Source of the DNA: Spirosomataceae bacterium
Lineage (GTDB): Bacteria > Bacteroidota > Bacteroidia > Cytophagales > Spirosomataceae
DNA: 10,464 nucleotides
Assembly: GCA_025455795.1 (NCBI GenBank)
Contig: JALOLW010000097.1
Coordinates: 1 to 10,464, forward strand
Reading direction: 5' to 3'
Under the pieces are notes generated by a model that was given only the letters and a program-made list of their open reading frames with translations, was not told where the DNA came from and did not search any database. This document shows positions 1 through 8,416 of the stretch, in pieces (the first letter of the stretch is position 1; each line of letters opens with the position of its first letter). The position numbers and the translations under genes were made by a program.

Positions 1-123
1 TGTTCAATCCCGGGCCGTTGACGTAATACGGGTGGTTGGTCCTATCTTCACTTCAATAAGGGTTGATTTTTAGCAATAAAAAATGCTTCTTGCGCCCAAA
101 TTTTAACCAAAATTCGTACCGTT
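1..123. other. Leader upstream of the Ppx/GppA gene, no gene recognised
   Basis: No open frame here can be assigned. One + frame entering from the left edge stops at 22-24 after seven codons (FNPGPLT) and could be the tail of an upstream gene, but that is too short to identify. The 60 bases before the TTG start are A/T-rich. No exact TAnnTTTG box was found, so the promoter of the downstream gene is either degenerate or lies further left. Confidence 0.4.
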
Positions 124-996
124 TTGAAAATCGCAGCGATAGATATTGGCTCCAACGCGGCCCGTTTACAGATTTCGTCCGTATTGAAAGACGACGGGCA
201 TACCGTTTTCAAAAAAGTAGAATACGTCCGTTTTCCGTTGCGCTTGGGGCATGACGTGTTCAACTACGGCGTTATCACGCCCGAAAGCGAGGCGCGCACT
301 ACCAAACTCATGCAGTGCTACAAACTCCTCATGGAACTCCACGAGGTAGAGGCTTTTATGGCTTGCGCTACCTCCGCCATGCGCGAGTCGGCCAATAGCA
401 GTGAGGTAGTGGCGCGTATCGCCGAAAAATCGGGCGTCAAAATCCACGTCATTGACGGGAGCAAAGAAGCCGAACTCATCAACAATGTGGTGGTGCAAGC
501 CCTCCAAAACGGTCAATACCTGCACATTGACGTGGGCGGTGGCAGTACCGAACTCAACCTGTATTTTAATCGTCAAAAAGTAGCCTCAAAGTCGTTTAAA
601 ATCGGGTCGGTGCGACTGCTCGAAGGCAAAGAAAACAAAGGAGCTTGGGCCAAAATCGTACAGTGGATTGAAGCCAACATAGACACTTACGAACCCGTGG
701 TGGCCGTAGGAACGGGTGGCAACATCAGTAAATTGTTCAATCTGGTCTCCAAAACCTCCGAAAACGCGACTTCTATCACCGAACTCCAACGAATGCGCGA
801 CTACATCGCGTCGTTTTCGCTCGAAGACCGCATCCACAAACTCCGCCTCAATGCCGACCGCGCCGATGTCATTGTACCTGCCTCCGACATCTACATCGCG
901 GCCATGAAGTGGTCGGGGGCCAAAGAAATCATCGTACCCGACCTCGGCCTCAAAGATGGTATCATTCAGTTGGTGTACGAGAAAATGAAAAAGTGA
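124..996 (+). CDS. Ppx/GppA family phosphatase (exopolyphosphatase-like), short single-module form
   Basis: Probable cytosolic exopolyphosphatase or guanosine pentaphosphate phosphatase of the actin-like ATPase (ASKHA) superfamily, releasing phosphate from polyphosphate or pppGpp. Seen in the 290-residue product: the phosphate-1 loop DIGSNAARL at residues 7-15; ATSAMR at 82-87; a probable catalytic glutamate in SKEAEL (E115); the second phosphate loop DVGGGSTEL at 136-144; GSVRLLE at 161-167; GTGGN at 196-200; and the C-terminal block LGLKDGI at 274-280. It is much shorter than the roughly 500-residue E. coli Ppx and GppA and lacks their C-terminal HD-like region, as is common for Bacteroidota homologues. 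The start is TTG at 124. It is forced, because the conserved core begins four residues later and no ATG or GTG lies in frame back to the stop at 64-66. The stop is 4 bp before the creatininase-family gene, so the two are probably co-transcribed. The choice between polyphosphate and pppGpp as substrate cannot be made from sequence. Confidence 0.9.
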   Translation: MKIAAIDIGSNAARLQISSVLKDDGHTVFKKVEYVRFPLRLGHDVFNYGVITPESEARTTKLMQCYKLLMELHEVEAFMACATSAMRESANSSEVVARIAEKSGVKIHVIDGSKEAELINNVVVQALQNGQYLHIDVGGGSTELNLYFNRQKVASKSFKIGSVRLLEGKENKGAWAKIVQWIEANIDTYEPVVAVGTGGNISKLFNLVSKTSENATSITELQRMRDYIASFSLEDRIHKLRLNADRADVIVPASDIYIAAMKWSGAKEIIVPDLGLKDGIIQLVYEKMKK

Positions 997-1000
997 AGAA

Positions 1001-1762
1001 ATGCGCCCTTATATTTTAGCCGAAACCAACTGGCAAGCGGTCAAAGAAACTGAGTTTCAATTGGCCGTGCTGCCTTGGGGAGCCACCGAAGCCCACAACT
1101 ATCACCTCCCCTACGCCACCGACAACATCGAAGCCGACGCCCTCACGTCCGAAGCCGCCCGTATGGCTTGGGAAGCAGGGCATTACGTGGTGGTGTTGCC
1201 TACGGTTCCGTTTGGGGTCAATACGGGGCAGGCCGATATTCCACTGTGCCTAAATCTCTACCCAAGCACGCAGATGGCGATTTTGTGCGACATCGCCGAA
1301 GTGCTGGTGCGTAGTGGCATCAACAAACTCCTGATTTTCAACAGCCACGGCGGCAATGACTTCAAACAAATGGTACGGGAAGTAGGCGCGAAGTTCCCGC
1401 AACTCTGGATAAGCACTTGCTTTTGGTTCAAAGCCCTCGATGGGGCCGACTATTTTGAATACCCCGGCGACCACGCCGACGAAACCGAAACCTCTCTCCT
1501 ACTCCACATTCGCCCCGACTTGGTGCTTCCCCTCGACGAAGCAGGTGACGGTCACGCCAAAAAAATCAAAATATCGGCCATGCAAGAAGGCTGGGCGTGG
1601 GCCGAACGCCGCTGGACCCAAGTAACCGACGACACGGGTGTAGGCTACCCCAAAAAAGCCACCGCCGCCAAAGGAGAGCGGTTCTTTCAAGACCTCACCA
1701 CCAAAATCTCCGAACTGTTTATCGAACTCTGCGAAGCTGATTTAGAGGATTTGTACGAATAA
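1001..1762 (+). CDS. Creatininase family amidohydrolase
   Basis: Metal-dependent amidohydrolase of the creatininase fold. Characterised members include creatinine amidohydrolase, the archaeal FAPy deformylase ArfB of riboflavin/F420 synthesis, and the mycofactocin peptidase MftE, so the family name does not fix the substrate. Seen in the 253-residue product: the N-terminal metal motif GATEAHNYHLPYATD at residues 27-41 (candidate ligands E30, H32, D41); NSHGGND at 114-120 with H116; GDHADETETS at 156-165 with E163 in the conserved ETS ligand position; and the family's C-terminal TGVGYP...ATAAKG block at about 212-225. All expected ligands are present, so the enzyme should be active. Length is typical. 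No signal peptide is seen, so it is cytosolic. The ATG at 1001 lies 4 bp after the upstream stop, which indicates translational or transcriptional coupling with the Ppx/GppA gene. A creatinine-degrading role is unlikely without creatinase or sarcosine-pathway neighbours. The true substrate is unknown. Confidence 0.88.
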   Translation: MRPYILAETNWQAVKETEFQLAVLPWGATEAHNYHLPYATDNIEADALTSEAARMAWEAGHYVVVLPTVPFGVNTGQADIPLCLNLYPSTQMAILCDIAEVLVRSGINKLLIFNSHGGNDFKQMVREVGAKFPQLWISTCFWFKALDGADYFEYPGDHADETETSLLLHIRPDLVLPLDEAGDGHAKKIKISAMQEGWAWAERRWTQVTDDTGVGYPKKATAAKGERFFQDLTTKISELFIELCEADLEDLYE

Positions 1763-1806
1763 ACGCTTCTCCATTTCAAGCCCGCGCTACTCCCAAAGTT
1801 TTTGAC

Positions 1807-1814
1807 TATTTTTG
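1807..1814 (+). promoter_or_regulatory. Possible Bacteroidota -7 box upstream of mutS
   Basis: TATTTTTG fits the Bacteroidota -7 consensus TAnnTTTG exactly. No TTTG element is visible at the expected -33 distance, and the run of T makes a chance match easy. If it is used, the mutS transcript would carry a leader of about 200 nt containing the CACAGAG motif array. Confidence 0.25.
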
Positions 1815-1860
1815 TGGAGTAATTTTTTGTGAGAATGGCTTAAAGACGAATTGTTTTTTT

Positions 1861-1900
1861 ACACAGAGGCACACAGAGTCTGTCACAGAGGTTCACAGAG
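1861..1900. repeat. Four-copy CACAGAG motif array in the spacer before mutS
   Basis: ACACAGAG occurs at 1861-1868 and 1871-1878, and TCACAGAG at 1883-1890 and 1893-1900, giving start-to-start steps of 10, 12 and 10 bases. A related ACCACAAAGA follows at 1931-1940. No protein is encoded across it. From memory, similar CACAGAG/CACAAAG strings occur in intergenic regions of many bacteria without an assigned function. The rest of the 266-bp spacer (1763-2028) shows no gene and no strong hairpin. Confidence 0.75.
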
Positions 1901-2028
1901 AATAAATCAAACTACCTGATAGTTTTTCTAACCACAAAGATTATCGAATAACCGTCAACACAAAAAAACAGTCAGCAACTGGACACTTTTACCCCACACT
2001 TCCCTCCTCTAAACTCGACACTTAAAAA

Positions 2029-4653
2029 ATGGCTCGACCTTCCAAAGATACAACTGACACCCCCAAAATCAAAGACACCCCGCTCAATCGTCAATACCGC
2101 CAAATCAAATCGAAGTACCCCGGCGCGATGCTGCTCTTTCGGGTGGGTGATTTTTACGAAACCTTCGGAGAAGATGCCATTCGGGCCAGTCGGATTTTGG
2201 GAATTGTCCTTACCAAACGCAACAACGGCGGGGCGCAGGAAGAGTTGGCGGGTTTTCCGCACCACTCGCTCGACACCTACCTGCCCAAACTCGTGCGGGC
2301 GGGTGAGCGCGTAGCCATCTGCGACCAACTCGAAGACCCCGCCCTCGCCAAGGGCATCGTGCGGCGTGGTGTGACCGAACTCGTCACGCCGGGCGTGTCT
2401 TACAACGACAACGTACTGGATGTCAGGCGGAACAACTACTTGGCAGCCATTCATTTTGGCAAAAATGATAGTTTTGGCATTGCGCTGCTGGACGTTTCGA
2501 CGGGCGAGTTTCTCACCACGCAAGGCAGCAAAGACTACATCGAAAAACTCCTTCAAAGTTTTACGCCCTCGGAGGTGTTGTATTGCAAAAAACACCGTCA
2601 AGAGTTTCCCGAGCTCTTTGGCGACAAATTTCATACCTTCACACTCGAAGATTGGGCGTTTACGCACGAGTTTGGCTACGAAATCCTCATCAAACACTTC
2701 AATACTACCTCTCTCAAAGGCTTCGGTGTGGAAGCCCTCACCGACGGTATTGTAGCCGCAGGAGTGATTTTGCGGTATTTGGCCGATACCGAACACCGCG
2801 AAATCAAGCACATTACGCGCCTCACGCGCTTGGACGAAGAAAAATACGTCTGGCTCGACCGCTTCACGATTCGCAACCTCGAACTGGTCTATCCCCAACA
2901 AGAAGGGGGCGTACCGCTGATTCAGATTTTAGACCAAACCGTGACCCCGATGGGCGCACGTTTACTCCGTAAGTGGCTCGTGCTACCGCTCAAAGACAAA
3001 GCCCCGATTGAGGAACGCCTCCAAACGGTGGCTTATCTGATGGAGAACGAGGAAATCCTCGAAAAACTGCTCCAAAATCTCAAACAAATTGGTGATTTAG
3101 AGCGACTTATCTCCAAAGTAGCCGCCCGCCGTATCAACCCCCGCGAAATGGTGCAATTGAAACGCGCGTTGTCGTTTATCGCACCCATCAAAGAAGCCTT
3201 AACCCCCTTCGGGGGCTTAGGGGCCAAGTACCAAGACCAACTCAACCCCTGCGAGTTTTTGCTCGAAAAAATCGAAGCCGAACTCCGCGACGACCCGCCC
3301 ATCGTGACCAATCAGGGCGGGATGATAAAAAGTGGCATTGATGCCGAACTCGACCGCTTGCACGAATTGGCGTTTTCGGGCAAGGATTATTTGCTCAAAG
3401 CCCAAAACCGCGAGATAGAACGCACGGGCATCACGTCGTTGAAAATCGCTTACAACAAGGTGTTTGGCTACTATTTGGAAGTGACCAATGCCCACAAAAA
3501 CCGCGTGCCTGACGATTGGATTCGGAAGCAAACCCTCGTCAATGCCGAGCGGTACATCACGCCCGAACTGAAAGAATACGAAGACAAGATTTTGAGCGCC
3601 GAAGAAAAACTGTCGGTCATTGAACAGCGGATTTTCAACGATTTGGTGTTGGCCGCCAACGATTACGTGACCGCGATTCAACAAAACGCCCGCATCATTT
3701 CGATTTTGGACGCATTGGCCTCGTTTGCCGTTATTTCCAAGAAAAACAACTACGCCAAACCTCTCATCAACGACTCCACCGCCCTCAACATCAAAGCGGG
3801 GCGGCATCCCGTGATTGAGCAGCAGTTGCCTCTGGGCGAAAGTTACGTACCCAACGACCTGTATTTGGACAACGAAACCCAACAAATCATCATCATCACG
3901 GGGCCCAACATGGCGGGCAAGTCGGCTTTGCTGCGCCAAACGGCCCTGATTGTGTTGATGGCTCAGATTGGGTGTTTTGTCCCCGCCGAAGTAGCCGAAA
4001 TCGGCCTCGTGGACAAAGTCTTCACGCGCGTGGGAGCGTCTGACAACCTAAGCCGTGGCGAAAGTACGTTTATGGTCGAAATGACCGAAACGGCCAGTAT
4101 TCTCAACAACCTCAGCGAGCGTAGCCTCGTCTTGATGGACGAAATCGGGCGCGGCACCAGCACCTACGACGGCGTGAGCATCGCGTGGAGCATCGCAGAA
4201 TTTCTGCACAATCACCCCCGCAGTCGCGCCAAAACGCTCTTTGCCACACACTACCACGAACTCAATCAACTGGCAGAGGATTTTACCCGAGTCAAAAACT
4301 TCAACGTGGCGGTAAAAGAAGTGGGCAACAAGGTGATTTTTTTAAGAAAACTCAAAGAAGGCGGCAGCGAACACAGCTTCGGGATTCACGTGGCGCAGAT
4401 GGCAGGGATGCCGCAAGAGATTGTACTTCGTGCCAATGATATTTTGCACACGCTCGAAAAAGGCCACCGCAAACAAGAAACCCAAAAAGCCGTGAAAGAA
4501 ATGCCCAAAGTAAACTACCAAATGAGCATTTTTGAACCACAAGACCCGCGTTTGGAAGAACTAAAAACCAAGCTAAAAACCATTGACATCAACACCCTCT
4601 CGCCGATTGATGCCTTGCTCAAACTCAACGAGTTACGAAAACTGGTGGAGTAA
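2029..4653 (+). CDS. mutS: DNA mismatch repair protein MutS
   Basis: Mismatch-recognition ATPase that starts methyl-independent or methyl-directed mismatch repair with MutL. The 874-residue product is full length (E. coli MutS has 853). Seen: the mismatch-reading motif DFYE at residues 41-44 (the F42 wedge and E44); the connector and core/lever domains, including LDRFTIRNLEL and the NPCE stretch near residue 410; the clamp region with KVFGYYLEV; Walker A GPNMAGKS at 625-632; the signature region SRGESTFMVEM; Walker B LMDEIGRGTST at 702-712 (D704, E705); and ATHYHEL at 739-745. Near the C-terminus QMSIF at 831-835 matches the beta-clamp-binding motif of MutS proteins, and the final segment resembles the MutS dimer/tetramer tail. 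ATG at 2029 is preceded by AAAAA with no Shine-Dalgarno, as is usual in Bacteroidota. It appears to be monocistronic and converges on the dehydrogenase gene. An unusual palindromic stretch lies inside the core-domain coding region at 3197-3223. Confidence 0.98.
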   Translation: MARPSKDTTDTPKIKDTPLNRQYRQIKSKYPGAMLLFRVGDFYETFGEDAIRASRILGIVLTKRNNGGAQEELAGFPHHSLDTYLPKLVRAGERVAICDQLEDPALAKGIVRRGVTELVTPGVSYNDNVLDVRRNNYLAAIHFGKNDSFGIALLDVSTGEFLTTQGSKDYIEKLLQSFTPSEVLYCKKHRQEFPELFGDKFHTFTLEDWAFTHEFGYEILIKHFNTTSLKGFGVEALTDGIVAAGVILRYLADTEHREIKHITRLTRLDEEKYVWLDRFTIRNLELVYPQQEGGVPLIQILDQTVTPMGARLLRKWLVLPLKDKAPIEERLQTVAYLMENEEILEKLLQNLKQIGDLERLISKVAARRINPREMVQLKRALSFIAPIKEALTPFGGLGAKYQDQLNPCEFLLEKIEAELRDDPPIVTNQGGMIKSGIDAELDRLHELAFSGKDYLLKAQNREIERTGITSLKIAYNKVFGYYLEVTNAHKNRVPDDWIRKQTLVNAERYITPELKEYEDKILSAEEKLSVIEQRIFNDLVLAANDYVTAIQQNARIISILDALASFAVISKKNNYAKPLINDSTALNIKAGRHPVIEQQLPLGESYVPNDLYLDNETQQIIIITGPNMAGKSALLRQTALIVLMAQIGCFVPAEVAEIGLVDKVFTRVGASDNLSRGESTFMVEMTETASILNNLSERSLVLMDEIGRGTSTYDGVSIAWSIAEFLHNHPRSRAKTLFATHYHELNQLAEDFTRVKNFNVAVKEVGNKVIFLRKLKEGGSEHSFGIHVAQMAGMPQEIVLRANDILHTLEKGHRKQETQKAVKEMPKVNYQMSIFEPQDPRLEELKTKLKTIDINTLSPIDALLKLNELRKLVE
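3197..3223. repeat. Imperfect GC-rich hairpin inside mutS, REP-like
   Basis: CCCCC (3203-3207), TTC (3208-3210) and GGGGG (3211-3215) form a perfect stem. It is flanked by CCTTAA on the left and CTTAGGGG on the right, which extend the pairing imperfectly. The stretch is translated in frame as LTPFGGLG (residues 391-398) in a surface-type linker of the MutS core. It resembles palindromes usually found between genes, but the link to any repeat family is inference. Confidence 0.45.
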
Positions 4654-4675
4654 TTCGACAAAATCAATTCATGTC

Positions 4676-4708
4676 ACTGGTGGCACGACTTGAAGTCGTG
4701 CCACCAGT
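4676..4708. repeat. Perfect 16-bp-arm palindrome between convergent mutS and dehydrogenase genes
   Basis: The left arm ACTGGTGGCACGACTT (4676-4691) and right arm AAGTCGTGCCACCAGT (4693-4708) are exact reverse complements around one base, G4692. In RNA this would be a long hairpin with a tight loop. It sits 22 bp after the mutS stop and 7 bp from the stop of the - strand dehydrogenase gene, so it could end transcription from both sides. There is no proper U-tract on either strand, so it is not a canonical intrinsic terminator. Its core GTGGCACGACT/AGTCGTGCCAC recurs at 8131-8178, which points to a dispersed palindromic repeat. Confidence 0.85.
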
Positions 4709-4715
4709 TTCCAGT

Positions 4716-5663
4716 TTAAAGCACACTCACCACCACGCTGCCCACTTTCATGCCTTTTTCAACGTAGCGATGGGCTTCGGCAGTATCCTCTAAACGGTAA
4801 GTACGGTCTATCACGGCGCGGAGTTGGCCTGCTTCGGCCATTTTTTTGAAAAGTTCAATTTGTTGTTGGGTGTCTTTCGGAATCGGAAAAATGATTTGCT
4901 TCGTAAACAGCGGCAGATAGACGTTTTGGGACAAATACCCCAACTCAGTCGAAAAATACACGCCCTGAGGTTTGAGAAGGGGTTTGCACTTAAAAAAAGA
5001 ACTTTTGCCCACGGCATCAAACACAAAATCGAAGCGGTGAGGGCGTTGGGTAAAATCTTCTTGGGTGTAGTCAATGACCACATCGGCCCCCAACGACCGC
5101 GCCAAAGCCAAGTTTTTGGTATCGGTGACAGCCGTAACTTCTGCCCCAAAATACTTGGCCAGCTGCACGCCCGAACTTCCGATAGAACCCGACGCGCCGT
5201 TGATGAGAATTTGGTGCTTAGGACCGAGTTTTACTTTTTCTAAATAATTCAATGCCAAGTAAGGCCCTTCGCAGATGGCCGCCGCTTCGGCAAAAGACAG
5301 ATTGCGCGGCTTGTGCGCTACTGAGCCTTTTTCTGATACCGCGAGGTACTCGGCGTGCGCCCCGAAAGTGTCGGCACTGAGGCCAAATACTTCATCGCCT
5401 ACTTTAAACGCGCTCACTGCTGCCCCCACTTCTACCACCACACCCGCAAACTCACTGCCCCAAATGTGAAATTTGGGTTTGAACAAGCCCGTAAAGAGCC
5501 GTGAGATAAAATACTCGCACGAGCGCAAGCCTGTGTCGGTTCTATTGACGGTAGTGGCATAGACTTTGACCAGAATTTGGTCAGCTTTGGGGGTAGGTTG
5601 GGGTATCTCGCGCAGGTGCAGCACGTCTGCCGAGCCGTATTTTTGGTGTACAATTGCTTTCAT
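4716..5663 (-). CDS. NAD(P)-dependent medium-chain dehydrogenase, quinone-oxidoreductase type
   Basis: Zinc-independent MDR-superfamily oxidoreductase of the quinone oxidoreductase/enone reductase kind, expected to be a cytosolic NAD(P)H-dependent reductase of quinones or activated alkenes. Seen in the 315-residue product: an N-terminal GroES-like domain (about 1-120) with VNRTD at 39-43 where zinc enzymes have the catalytic cysteine region; GSEFAGVVVEVG at 69-80 in place of the zinc-binding GHE motif; and the nucleotide-binding Rossmann loop GASGSIGSSGVQLAK at 156-170, followed by LGADVVIDY at 191-199 and FDFVFDAVGK at 211-220. Neither the catalytic zinc ligands nor the four-cysteine structural-zinc lobe is present. 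Length is normal for the class. ATG at 5663 is the natural start, with the conserved MKAIVHQKYG beginning there. It is transcribed alone, away from pyrG and towards mutS. Databases often label such proteins alcohol dehydrogenase, which the missing zinc ligands make unlikely. The substrate is unknown. Confidence 0.9.
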   Translation of the reverse strand: MKAIVHQKYGSADVLHLREIPQPTPKADQILVKVYATTVNRTDTGLRSCEYFISRLFTGLFKPKFHIWGSEFAGVVVEVGAAVSAFKVGDEVFGLSADTFGAHAEYLAVSEKGSVAHKPRNLSFAEAAAICEGPYLALNYLEKVKLGPKHQILINGASGSIGSSGVQLAKYFGAEVTAVTDTKNLALARSLGADVVIDYTQEDFTQRPHRFDFVFDAVGKSSFFKCKPLLKPQGVYFSTELGYLSQNVYLPLFTKQIIFPIPKDTQQQIELFKKMAEAGQLRAVIDRTYRLEDTAEAHRYVEKGMKVGSVVVSVL

Positions 5664-7658
<1,995 letters not shown>

Positions 7659-7732
7659 GTAGTTCACAGTCAGTAGTTTACATTAGGTTACAATTTCAAA
7701 AATTCAATCAATTCAAACAAAAATAATCACCA

Positions 7733-8125
7733 ATGGAAATCAAAGGAAGAGTCATTCAACTACTACCTCTACAAACGGGCGAAGGCAAAAATGGTGCTTG
7801 GCGCAAGCAAGAATTTGTCATCGAAACCGACGCTCAGTATCCCAAAAAGATTTGTATTTCGGCTTGGGGTGACAAAATCAACGAGAGCTTGCTGCAAGTA
7901 GGCAACGAAATCAACGTGTCGTTTGACCTCGAAAGTCGGGAGTACAACGGACGCTGGTACACCGATGTAAAGGCTTGGCGCATGGACGCGGTCAGTATGG
8001 GCGATGTGGGCGGTTCTGCACCAGCAACCGTAGAAAACAGCCCGCGCAGCAGTGGGCCGCCTGTTTTCAATCCTATTTCTGAAGATTTGAACAGCAGCAG
8101 TGAAGCTGACAATCTGCCGTTTTAG
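7733..8125 (+). CDS. DUF3127 family protein, OB-fold-like with SSB-type acidic tail
   Basis: Small cytosolic protein of 130 residues that I recognise as DUF3127, found mostly in Bacteroidota and of unknown function. Seen: an N-terminal beta-rich domain (1-86) with the family blocks GKNGAWRKQEFVIET (18-32), PKKICISAWGDK (37-48), VSFDLESREYNGRWYTD (62-78) and VKAWRM. A low-complexity Ser/Pro/Asn-rich linker (about 87-123) follows, and the protein ends in EADNLPF. The architecture of OB-like domain, disordered linker and acidic tip ending in Pro-Phe copies that of single-stranded DNA-binding protein, whose tail recruits repair and replication enzymes. DNA binding is therefore plausible but inferred. 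It is not the housekeeping ssb, since the domain sequence differs. ATG at 7733 follows an A-rich leader without a Shine-Dalgarno, 74 bp after pyrG. It may share the pyrG transcript, as no terminator is seen between them. Confidence 0.85.
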   Translation: MEIKGRVIQLLPLQTGEGKNGAWRKQEFVIETDAQYPKKICISAWGDKINESLLQVGNEINVSFDLESREYNGRWYTDVKAWRMDAVSMGDVGGSAPATVENSPRSSGPPVFNPISEDLNSSSEADNLPF

Positions 8126-8130
8126 ATTTT

Positions 8131-8178
8131 ACTCGTGGCACGACTGATACGAACTTGGGAGTGAGTCGTGCTACGAGT
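8131..8178. repeat. Hairpin repeat after the DUF3127 gene, second copy of the GTGGCACGACT family
   Basis: The left arm ACTCGTGGCACGACT (8131-8145) pairs with AGTCGTGCTACGAGT (8164-8178) in 15 positions with one G-U wobble, around an 18-nt loop. Its 11-base core GTGGCACGACT (8135-8145) is identical to 4680-4690 in the palindrome after mutS, and the right core differs by one base. It starts 5 bp after the stop codon. Only a short TTTT follows, at 8186-8189, so a role as terminator is possible but not typical. Confidence 0.75.
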
Positions 8179-8276
8179 GAGGCAATTTTGGAATGCAGAA
8201 ATGCTTAGATGCCTAAATATGAAACTGTTTAAGTACTAAAGCAAAAGTTTTCAGGTGCTTGATTCGTCGCATTCAG

Positions 8277-8305
8277 CCCCACAAGGGTTCAAAACCCTTG
8301 TGGGG
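8277..8305. repeat. Perfect 13-bp-stem palindrome in the convergent spacer
   Basis: CCCCACAAGGGTT (8277-8289) and AACCCTTGTGGGG (8293-8305) are exact reverse complements around CAA. The sequence is unrelated to the GTGGCACGACT palindromes. No U-tract follows on either strand, so it looks like a REP-type element more than an intrinsic terminator, though it could slow transcription from both converging genes. Confidence 0.75.
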
Positions 8306-8384
8306 ATACATCCGAAAACTTCTGCTCAACTCCTTAAAAATCAGCTTTTTATACCATTTCGTATTTCTGCCTTTTTGCCTTTCC

Positions 8385-8416
8385 TCATTCTCTCATTCTC
8401 TCATTCTCTCATTCTC
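8385..8416. repeat. Four perfect tandem copies of TCATTCTC
   Basis: The 8-bp unit repeats exactly at 8385, 8393, 8401 and 8409. The last copy overlaps the 3' end of the - strand peptidase gene: its TCA (8409-8411) is the complement of the TGA stop, and TTC (8412-8414) encodes the final Glu. Because the stop lies in the first unit the ribosome meets, gain or loss of units would not change the protein. Confidence 0.85.

Noticed and set aside
1972..2901. Long - strand open frame (309 codons) opposite mutS
   Set aside because: It is an antisense shadow of the conserved mutS reading frame, with no recognisable domain of its own.
4641..4683. ACTGGTGG direct repeat (4641-4648 and 4676-4683) as a possible insertion target duplication
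   Set aside because: The first copy is the end of the mutS coding sequence, eight bases match easily by chance, and the second copy is part of the palindrome arm, so it does not flank an element.
4676..4708. Palindrome called as a classical rho-independent terminator
   Set aside because: There is no run of U after the stem on either strand, and a related copy exists elsewhere. A repeat is the safer call, although it may still affect transcript ends.
7659..7732. Possible separate promoter for the DUF3127 gene
   Set aside because: No TAnnTTTG box is present; the nearest string, TAGTTTAC, lacks the final G. Co-transcription with pyrG is as likely.
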